Assembly (NCBI GenBank): GCA_030267565.1
Contig: BRXU01000061.1
Location: 124,001 to 188,000 of the forward strand
Source: Pleodorina starrii
Taxonomy: Eukaryota; Chlorophyta; Chlorophyceae; Chlamydomonadales; Volvocaceae
DNA length: 64,000 nt
Direction: 5' to 3'
Positions 54,905-64,000 of this stretch are shown here, one piece after another. The number at the start of each line of letters is the position of its first letter. Within the stretch, counting starts at the first letter, position 1. A program made the translations under genes and the position numbers. The notes beneath the pieces are model-generated. The model saw only the letters and a program-made list of their open reading frames with translations. It had not been told where the DNA came from and ran no database searches.

Positions 54905-57900
54905 ATGACAGGTTACCAACAGTATCACGCTGGAGAGGTGTATGCGTCATTGCGGAAAGATCTGGCCTGGGAGCTCCTCACGCCTCACGCACGGGGGACT
55001 GTGCTTCGGTGCATCGATGAGCACGGGCGGAGTGCGCCGCAGCAGCCCACAGCGCAGGCGCATGTCCCTGACTCGGACCGCTTCTCTACATGGCTCTACC
55101 GGATTTGTTGCGACGCCACCCCGGCGACATCCGTGATTGACAACGGGCTCACCTGCGATCGCGCTTTCGCGGGTAACGAACCAACCAGGGGCTCGCCAGG
55201 ACGCGGTTGATGGCCTTTACACTGTAGGGTAGCAGATCTCCTGCGATTAAAAGGGCAATTGTCTTTGCCGGCTTAAGTGCCTTGCCTGACATTGCAGTTT
55301 GTTTACCACAGTCTTCTCCCGTGCCGGTCCGCCCGCCCTCCCGTCCTTCTTCCCTTTCCCTCCACACTAAGAATCCGCTTCCCATACTCCGTATCCAACC
55401 TCACCACAGGCGGGCGCCTGCTGACCTACCGCTGTCGAACCCTCGTGGTCATCGGCGGCAGCACGGCACCCGCCCAGGACGCAGCTCCCCATCCCTACTG
55501 GCAGCGCGGCGGGGAGAACTGCGGTGAAACCCACGGCGCCTCGTACTTCCCCTCCTCCGCCGCGTCCGCCTCCGCCGCCGTCGCACCCACTGCCTGGGCG
55601 GGGGAGCTTCCCGACCACAGCCGCGTGCACGAGGCCACGGCTGGCGCCGCTGAGCTGCCCGGTGCGGCTGCTGCTGGGGGATTATGCTGGTGGTGCTGCG
55701 GCGGCGGTGGCGAAGCAGCTTGGCGGCACCCGGCGGCGGGCTCGGAGCGCAGCAGCCGGCATGACCGTTTGCCCGCTGCCGCCCCTCGAGGTGCGTACTT
55801 GTCCTTCCCCCCGTCTGTCTGCTCCGTCTGTGCTGCAGACGTCATTGCTTGATAGCCACATCCCCTCCGCCGGCACGTGCGGCTCGATGCCCCGCCTTTC
55901 CGCCATCATGTGCGGGCTTAATTTCCCACCCTTCCGTGCTGCGGCACTTTGCGGGATGCACGGCAGGGCTGCGCCGTTGTGCCCTACGGCGGCTGCATCC
56001 TGGTGCACGGCGGCGTGTCGCCCGCGGGGGAGGCCACCGATGAGATGCGCGTGCTGACGCTACGGCCCGACCCCAGCCGCCCCGGAGAGTACGGTCTGTA
56101 CGGCAGAGTACGGGTGCAGCAGGACACCGGAAGCGGCAGCGTCGATGGTGCTGGCAGTGGCGTCGTGCCGCAGAAACAGGCCTGGTGGCTTCCTGCGACA
56201 GTAACGACTACCGCGGCCGCAGGTGCAGCCGCAGGTGCGCCGACACCGGCGTCCGTGAGTACGGAAAGCAGCGGTGGGTCTGGCAGCGGCTCGGGCGGCG
56301 GTGTGGGAGGAGGGCCTCAGCCGCCGGACGCCTCGCGGCCCTGCCCGCCGCCGTCGCCGCGACACGGCCACCATATTGCCGTTGACAGAGCCACGTCTCG
56401 TCTGTGGCTCTTCGGCGGCCGCACCGGCAGTTACAACAGTAGCTGCGGCGGCGGGAACCGCCGCAGCCACGATGCGGCGCGCGCGGCGTGGCTAGGCCAG
56501 ACGGCGGCGCTGACTGTGGGTCTGGACAGTGAGGAGGCGCCCGCGGACCCGCTGCCGTGCTGCGACTGGGCGCAACTGCCGACGGCACCGGACGCAGTGG
56601 ATCTTACGGCGGAGGAAGGGACCGGAGGTGACGGCAGTGGCGGCGCGCATGGCGGCGGCGGCAGCAGCAGCACTGATGACGGCGCCTTTCCCGGCGGTGG
56701 GGTCGTCGTAGGCAGGGTGTCGTGGCAATGCCTGCCGCTGCGATCGTCGGCTGGGGCCGTGAAAAGCAGCGGCGGCGGGGGACCCCGTCTCCCGGATCCA
56801 ATGCGTGCCGCTGCCGTTTCCGTACACGACGGTGGTTTGTATGTTCTCTCCAGTGGGCTGGAAAGCGGCGGCGCTGGTGGTGGTGGTGGTGGAGGCAACC
56901 GCAGGGCCGCGGCGGCGGCGGCGGCTCAATCACCGAGCCCCTATCGCCGCTGGTGGCTCCACCGCGTCGACTTACAGACGGGAACTTGCGTGTTGCTTTG
57001 CAATGCGGTGGGCCCTGCACCGGCGGCGGCGGCGACAGTCAGCGTGAGCAACGGCTGTAGCGCACTGCCGCTGTACCACGACGACGCCGTCGCCATGGCC
57101 GACGACACGTTGCCGTACATCTACGTGTACGGAGTGCTTCAGCGCGGAAGCGGCGCAGCCGCCCTCGGCGGCGGCTCCTTTGCGCCGTCGCTGCACCGCG
57201 TCAGGCTGGGTAGTGAAGACGGTGGCGGTGCGGTGTGGGAGGCAGTGGAGCTTTTGGGGTCGTCGCGTTTACATGCGGCGCACGGTGCTCTGGGGGCGGC
57301 TTTGGGGGGCGCGGTGACGCTGCTGGGCGGTGTGCGCAACGGCCGGCGGGGCGTGGAGGTGCAGCTGCAGCTGGTGCTGCCGGCGACGGCGACGGCAGGT
57401 GCTGCAAAGGTAAGGGCTGGAGGAAGCATGCACGGAGTGAGCGGGAAGGGCAGGGGGGAGTATCGGTACGGGCGAGGCCTGAAAAGCAGCACCTCCGGAT
57501 CACTGAATGGCCGGTAATGTTTGGGTCGGCGAGGAGCGCCGGAGGAGTGGGAGTGCGTGTGTGACATGTTCGCCGCCATTATATTAGGCCGTAATAAGGG
57601 AGGCCGGTGTTCAAGAGTGTCTTGCTCTTCAGGCACGGTACTCCTGATAAGCCAGGCGTGGTACTCATACTTATGAGGGCGCGGCAGTCCTGTTGATAAA
57701 GGCCTTGACGCGCACGCACTCGGGCCTCGTGGGGTGCATGGCAGCTAGCGCTGGGAGGGAGTCAGCCAGTGCTTTGAGTCGTCACTCATCGCCTCCATCC
57801 CGCCAAGGCACAGACAGGCAGGGAGCTGCTACGCACAGCTTCAGCCCCTGAACCCCATATGGCCCCTCAACCCGCTGACATCCTGGCCCCTTCGCCCGCT

Positions 57901-60900
57901 GGTCTCTTACCCCCTGATCCCCGGCCGCCCGGCCTGCCTTCCACTTGGGTAACGCACCCCCTACAGGGGCCGACAGCGGCGAGCCGGGTCTGTGCAGGCG
58001 CCTTCGCGGGCGCTGGGGACGACCCGGCAGTGGCCACCGCCGCTGGGGTGGTGAGGTGCCGCCGGGTGATCGCGGAGCAGCTCCGCCGGGTTGCGCCACG
58101 GGAGGTGCGATTCGCGCACCCGAGCACAGCCCCACAGGGAAAAGAGAATCACGGCGGCAGCGGTGGTGGCGGCGGCGGCGGCGGGAGGGGCCCTCGGCCC
58201 TGTGTGGCGCTGGCAGCGGTGCTGTCCTTATACTCCCGAAGCGGCCTATTTGACGAGTCAGTGGGTGAAGCACCGTTCTTAGTTGGCGGAGTGAATGTCA
58301 CCGTGGCGACGTGACGGGGGAGGTGTTGTGGGGTGGGCCGTAGGCCTGGGTTGCACGGGGTGCGAGGGGTGTGGAGGTGCTGTGGATGTGGGTGCTTGTG
58401 TGGGTGTGGCTGCGCACGCCTCGCTGACCCTGTCCAAACGCCGTCGTTCCCCCATGTGCACCCAGAACTCGTAGTAACTCAGCTACGTGTGCCTCCTTTT
58501 CTCACCTCACCCCGGTCTGCACATGGTTCACCGCGAATTGAACGCAGGTTCTTCGAGGATCTGGATGACGGAGAGGAGGGGGGCTCGCCGCTCTGCAACC
58601 GGTCCTCGGGCGGCGGCGGCAACGCCAGCGGCAGGGGCATGACGCTGCCGGGCCACGACCCGCTGGCGGTCGCGGCCGTGGTTGCCTGGGTGATGGGCCG
58701 CACGCACATCCGAGGGGACTGGGAGCCCCGCTTCCTGGTGCAAATGTACCGGTGGGGAGGCGTAGCGGGTGCGGATGCGGATGGGGGGTGCGGATGGTGC
58801 TGCTGTGTGTGTCCACTTGTGTGGACATTAGTGTACATCAATGTCCGCAAAAGAGCTCCTGCCTCCCAAGACATGGGATCGTCTTTGTCCACTGGCCGTT
58901 TCCTTATAGCGTCTTGCTGGCTGCAGCTGCTGCTGCGGCTGGCCACCGTGATAGCTGCCCTCCCTGCTGGCCGTCTGCGTGCGTGCTTCATCGCCGGTAT
59001 CATGCAGGTGCCTGCATGGATATCGACACGATCCGGCACGTTGCAGCTTTGTCAGCAGGGCACTGCGGTATCCCACTGTTGCGTCTTGTCCTGCTGACAC
59101 CTATCGACGTTTCGTTTACTGGTTCTGTCTGTGACTGACGTTACCTGTGGATGCGGATAATCCTAAAACCCATCACCACACAGGGTGGCACACTGCTGGG
59201 AGCTGGTGCCGCTGCAGCTCGAACTGGTGGCGCTGGTGGCGCGTGCGGCGCCCACGATGCGAGCGGAGCAGCTGCCGGCGGCGCTGGGGCTGTGGGGGGA
59301 GCTGCGCAGGCTGGGCGCCCTGGCGGTGCAGGCCGCGGCTGCACCCGCTGGCGGAGGTGGACGACGGGAAGGCGATCGGGTGGAGGCCGTCCTGCGCTCC
59401 CGGCTGCACAAGTACGACCTGAGCTGTGCCGTGCCGTGCCGTGCGGTGCTGTGTGCCGTGCCGCGCGTTGCAGTGCATGAGAGCTAGGTGGGTTAGGTGC
59501 TGGTTTGGAAGGAAGCCCACTGCTGCGTGAGGGTGTTTCATAGTCGCCGCGGATACTCCGGCCGCGTATGTGGCGGCTGGCCGCATGGCGCACAGGCATG
59601 TGACGGCCAAGGAGGCCGTGCGGCTGGTCGCGCGGTTGTAGGCCCACCAGGTGTGTGTAGAGGCACCTGCTGCCTTCCATACGGTTACACAAGCCCGCGC
59701 TTGGGAGCCGTGGTTGCGTCCCGAATGCAACCCCCGATGCCTACCGGTCCACATTGGCATGGCGACCGCCTCTTCATCCCCCTACGAATATCGCCTCCGT
59801 GTGCGTCGTACCTCAGCCGCGCCAATTGAATTTGAGGCAGTATGCGGCGCTTTCATCCCTCTATCCATCGGTACCTGCAAAGGGATAGCCATTACTACAG
59901 CCGCGATGGCCATTCAGCTCTTCCGCACGGCCACTGCGCACGGCGACGTGCTGTGCTGTCCTGTGCTGTGCTATGCGTGATCCGCTTCCCAGGGCGGCAG
60001 CTGCTTCCTCGTGCCTGGTGCAGCCCGACAACCTGGAGGATGTCATGGAAGCGGCGCTGCTGGCGGCAGCGGCGGAGCCAGAGGGAGGGGCCGGCGCCGA
60101 CGTCTGCCCCTTCGTGGCTCTTCAGGGGGCCTGCGTGCAGCTCGCGGTGAGCCTGCTCGTCGACGGTGACAGCGGCGGCGTCGGCAACGGACGTAGCGGA
60201 AGCGGCGGCTGCGGTGGCGGCGCTGCTGCGGGCCGGGCAGCGACCCGCTTTGCTTGCAGGTCGGTGCGATGCGATCCGGTAGCGTGACGGCGGCGGCTTG
60301 CGTCATGTCAGTGTGGGTTGCGATTGATGGGTCACGGGCTGAAACGGGAACGGCGTTGGTGGGTTGGGTAGGTGCCAGGTTGCGGCCGCGGTGTGTGGGC
60401 AAACAGGCGTTAGTTCATCGATGGGCGGGTGGACACACTAAACACGCAGGGTTTGGTTCACGAGGCACCCTGAGGCGCCATGCCCTCACACGTGCGATGG
60501 AGCTGCATCCTCACAGGGAAGGTCATGCTGCTGGTGGAGTGTGATGTTTGTTTGCATCATCGATCTTTCCACCCGAGGTTGATTTCCCATCTAGCAGTCA
60601 GCGCCGCATTACTTACGTGCCCGTTCGGGCGGGCGGTGCGAAGCGCTTGGCGGGGGCGGGGGCGGTTGCGGGTTGTGTGTGCCTCAGCAACGTACGTAAG
60701 TGTGCGTGCGCAGGTTCCGCGTGTGGCCGGTGCTGTTCCGGGCCATGCGCTGGTGGCGGCGGCGGCTGGCCACAAGCCTGCGAGACGGCGGTGAGACACT
60801 GGAGGAGCTGCTGTTGCTATTGCGAGATCTTAAGGTGAGGGTGTGTGTCCAGGACCAGGGCTAGGGCTCGGGCAAGGGTGAGATAACAAGTGAATGGGAC

Positions 60901-62748
60901 GTGGGCGCTTCTGCACGACCTCCGGATGTGAGAGAGCGTGTATGTGTGTATGTGTGCCCTTGTATGTGTTTGGGGGAAGTAAAGAAAGATACCGCAACGG
61001 TGGGAAGGAGGCGATGGTAGCGAATGGACCCAGGACCGTTGCGAGCGGACGTCGGGGAGGGAGACTTGACCCCAAAGGAGTCGGGGGTGAGGTAACATGT
61101 GAAGGGGGGGGTGTGGGCGCTGCTGAGCGAGAGCTGCACTGCAGGTGACGATGCCCATTTCGAGCATCTGGACTCTGGAGCCCAATATAACAAAAACATC
61201 GCTTGAACTGTAATGACCGATGGCCTGGCATTTGGTTGTACTTGCGGCCACTGCCGTTACTGGGGACTCGCCATGTGCAGCATCCCATACCCAGCCAAAC
61301 CCGCCGCCACCCAAGCATTGCATCGATAACCGCCCGGCGCATCGCTCTCTGTGCCCGTGCACTTGCTGCCTCAGGATGTCCAGGATGAAGACGGCCGACG
61401 GAGGCTGCCGCTGCCGCACCGCAGCGTCTGTGCAGCATCACCCACCGTTGCGCCCGAGGAGGAGCAGGAGGAGAGTGCCTTTGGCCCAACCCCGGCCAAG
61501 CGCCCACGGTTTGAATCGGACGAAGCTGCTGCTACTGCTGCGTCTAGACCTGACAGCTGCTCTGGTAGCGGCGGCGGCGGCGGTGGCCATTCTGGGGGAG
61601 AGCAGCGGAAGCATAGCAAGGAGAAGGGTGCCTCGGAGGGAGCCTCGGAGCTCACGGGCACCGCGGCTGCGGTTGGGCTCGCTGGGCAGCTGTGTGGCTA
61701 CCTGTGGGGGGAGCTGCTGAGGAACGTGAGGCCGCATACCGCGCTGGAGGTGCTGCAGGTGCGTGCATGGGTGTGTGTGGGGGGGGGAGGGGCGGGTCGG
61801 TAAGAACAACGAAGTAATCACAGCGAAGGAACCGAAGCATTGTCGCCGCCGTTGTCGTTGTCGCCGTTGCCGTCGCCTTGTCGTTTGGTCAAGTGGTCCA
61901 GCGGTGGTCCAAACATACGAACCGCAACGGTGGAACCGCAGTGAAGGAACCGCACTGAAGGGTATGTACCGGTAGTTGGATATGCTGCACACACAGTTCG
62001 TAGGTGTTTGAGTGATTGCATTCGTCCACATACGACCGCAAGGATTTGCAATTGCCACTGCATACATTCTACCCACGCCCGTGCAATCCTCCCTCCTCGT
62101 TTCACCAGGCGTTGGTCTCGGGCCCGGACACCACTTGCTGCGAGGTACAGCAATTCGTACAGAAGCAGGCGTACTGCAAGCTCGCGACAATGGCGCCGGC
62201 GCAACGGCTGCAATTGCCGCCGTCGTTCCGGACGCCGGGCCACCCGGACTTCGAAGCCTTGCGGGAGGCGGCCGCAGCCACGGTACGTACGGAATGGATG
62301 GCTAAGTTGGGTGTGTAAGGGCTGGAGGGTGACTCGGGGCTGACAGCCCGCTGCCCGCCGATCCACATGTGCCCGCATGTGTAGATGTGTAAGCATTCCA
62401 ATTCTTGCTTTCAACCTGTGCAACCCCTCCTGCTGTTGCGCACAGGACGAGTGTAGCAGCCATGAGGAGCGAAAGCCGCTGCCGACCCAGCCGCAGCAGC
62501 CCGGCCTTCCGGAGGGGGCCACCACCACCACCGGTGCCGGTGCCACCTCCGCCGGGGGCGGCTGTGCTGGTTTTGGAGGCGGCGGCGGCACGCCCAGTGG
62601 TGCGCCGCCGCTGCCGCTGCCTGAGGTCGTCGCTGCTGCGCTGCGGAGCGGCCAACGGCTCAGTCGTCAGTGCAATGAGTGGCATCAGGGCAAGCAGAAG
62701 CAGATTCTGGCGGCGAGGGGCACTAGTGCCGCCCACAGCAGAAGTTAG
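54905..62748 (+). CDS. Large kelch-type beta-propeller protein with novel C-terminal half
   Basis: Twelve exons join in phase to 1321 residues: 54905-55172, 55410-55523, 55621-55790, 55967-57409, 57967-58256, 58548-58751, 59184-59411, 59993-60259, 60714-60834, 61375-61758, 62109-62282 and 62446-62748. The second intron (55524-55620) is inferred from a frame change and is the least certain. Residues ~90-665 contain kelch-blade strands: R-T-L-V-V-I-G-G, C-I-L-V-H-G-G, R-L-W-L-F-G-G, G-L-Y-V-L-S-S-G, Y-I-Y-V-Y-G and V-T-L-L-G-G. Between them are long Gly/Ser/Ala loops, so a six-bladed propeller for protein binding is likely. The second half has amphipathic helices (L-E-D-V-M-E-A-A-L-L, L-C-G-Y-L-W-G-E-L-L-R-N-V-R-P-H-T-A-L-E-V-L-Q) loosely like a BACK domain. 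No catalytic motif is seen. It could be a Cullin-adaptor-type protein, but no BTB is visible. Confidence 0.75.
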
Positions 62749-63599
62749 CAGCAGCAGATGCGGCAACAGCAGCAGCGATAAACAACAGTGATGGGGCATC
62801 TGGATAGGTAGATACGTACGCCCGGGAAGTGAAATAAGTGCAGGCACAATACCGAATCTACGGGCGCGATGCGGCGGTACCACGTACCGGTATCATTGGT
62901 TATAGAGATGTAGGGACTGTGCACGGCGGGTGGCTGGGTGGTGGGGCACGCGGAGGAGGCTCACACACTACCGTTTGACGTGATGTGAATGATATACTGC
63001 TGGCTGGCAATGGTTAGTTTCGTTCATTTGTAGGTGTTGCCACTTGCCAGGCACGCGCACGATGCATTTGCCGGGGCTGGGCCCTCGATAGCTGCGGCAG
63101 TATCTGTCGCCCCCACGTGGTATGGTGCTGAACTTGTACCAGGTGCCAAACCCTTAAAGTGGCTCGTAAGCTTGGCGTTCCATAGCTGACCGCACAGCTG
63201 TTTGAAGCATCGTGTGACGTGCTTGTGCCGGCCCGCCTTGTGTTGTAGAGTTCGAGTGCTGGCAAACACGCACCTTGTACGATGCACATTGACATGTCGA
63301 GGTCGTACGATCGGGCAGGGTGTTGGCGACGTATCGTTCGTGAATCCCAAGTGTGTCTTCGGACGGACCAGCAGGGATTTGATACAGCGCTGCAGGTCGT
63401 TGGCTCAGCATAAAAATGCGCATTTTTTAGGCCCAGTCAATTCCCGCAGGTATAGTATTGACTTAGCCGGAGAATTGTAGGAGGTTTCGGTTGCGCTTTG
63501 CACGTCTGGCTGAAGCTTGGAGCGTGCGAGCGTCCTCGCGCGGTTGGTACGGCTGCTGAGTCATCCACCTTCGTCCACTTGTTTTGTACGGTACCCCAC

Positions 63600-63604
63600 T
63601 GTAA
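63600..63604 (+). terminator. Candidate TGTAA poly(A) signal of the kelch gene
   Basis: First TGTAA after the stop, ~850 nt downstream. Later ones at 63689 and 63790 are alternatives. Confidence 0.4.
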
Positions 63605-63634
63605 GGTTTCACTTGATGCAAAACCCTCTTCAGA

Positions 63635-63707
63635 TAGCAAGTTGCTTGTAGTTAATCGTAGCAAGTTGTTTATAGCAAGTAGCTCATATGTAACAAGTTG
63701 CCCGTAG
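63635..63707 (+). repeat. Degenerate ~17-bp tandem repeat
   Basis: Four adjacent variants of TAGCAAGTTGCTTGTAG, the last containing a TGTAA word. Not coding. Confidence 0.7.
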
Positions 63708-64000
63708 GATATTAAGTTCTTCTCGAGCAGCTCTAATGTTTGATGAGCTGAAGCTTTTTGTGGACAGTTTATCAAATTTATTTAAAAGATGTAATGCAAT
63801 GACAAAACCTGTCCAAATAGTTCGGTTAGCTTCTTCATGCTACATTCCTCAGCGCATGTCGCCAGAGTTCTTGATAAATAGGATTGCACTCAGTTCGCAT
63901 CGTGCAGTAGTTTGACAGCCCTGCTAGTGGCCTACAATCATTTGGAGCTAGCGTTGTGCTGGTGAGTGCATGGAAGGTCGCGGCGGCCCTAAGGCACTGC

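Larger units (their letters stand above)
62749..64000. other. 3' flank of the kelch gene, no further gene seen
   Basis: Three TGTAA words (63600, 63689, 63790) lie downstream of the kelch stop. Sequence after ~63600 becomes AT-rich. ORFs on the minus strand (63014-63423) show no family motif. Confidence 0.4.

Noticed and set aside
56431..56898. Long Pro/Ser/Ala-rich ORFs antisense to the kelch exon
   Set aside because: They are shadows created by GCC/GGC-triplet composition of the real exon; no splice signals or domains support them.
1..64000. CRISPR arrays, rRNA genes, bacterial operons, integrases or reverse transcriptases
   Set aside because: None seen on either strand. Repeats present are simple, tandem or inverted without regular spacers, and no polymerase or integrase motifs were found.

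Overview
This window is nuclear DNA from a Chlamydomonas-type green alga (Volvocales). The evidence is GC-rich sequence, densely intron-split genes with GT-AG borders (often GTGAGT/GTGCGT donors), TGTAA poly(A) signals, Gly/Ala/Gln low-complexity insertions in proteins, and clear algal orthologues. The strongest orthologue is an ARL6/BBS3 GTPase with Ala73 in switch II, as I recall for Chlamydomonas BBS3. There are no bacterial operons, rRNAs or CRISPR arrays. Exon borders below were read by eye from splice sites, phase and family conservation.

Layout. 3-152 (+): last residues of a family A (theta-type) DNA polymerase. 1697-4790 (-): plastid alpha/beta hydrolase. 5704-9275 (+): coiled-coil protein of unknown role. 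10977-14696 (-): GT-A glycosyltransferase resembling GT13. 16779-18780 (-): BTB/POZ protein with an FG-rich tail. 20046-23475 (+): plastid sugar-phosphate/phosphate translocator. 26388-33233 (-): 15-exon, probably mitochondrial, serine hydroxymethyltransferase. 34735-36732 (-): ARL6/BBS3. 37298-41923 (+): epsin-like ENTH clathrin adaptor, head-to-head with ARL6.

43.8-46.5 kb is a nested inverted-repeat block. Three copies of one sequence lie in -, +, - order, and the last two form a near-perfect palindrome with 0.87-kb arms. Directly downstream (47008-50207, +) are the last five exons of homoserine dehydrogenase; I cannot find its upstream exons. 51.6-52.4 kb (-) holds two small ORFs resembling a bacterial HicA/HicB toxin-antitoxin pair. 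They share one reading frame that is interrupted only by two TGA codons. A decayed ankyrin-repeat gene follows (53.7-54.4 kb), then a 12-exon, 1321-residue kelch-type protein (54905-62748, +).

The genes do not form a pathway. They are ordinary housekeeping genes (plastid metabolite exchange, one-carbon and aspartate-family metabolism, ciliary and clathrin trafficking) interspersed with lineage-specific proteins. The accessory features are the palindrome beside the broken dehydrogenase gene, the HicAB-like pair, a roughly 24-nt motif recurring in introns, and foldback hairpins inside introns.
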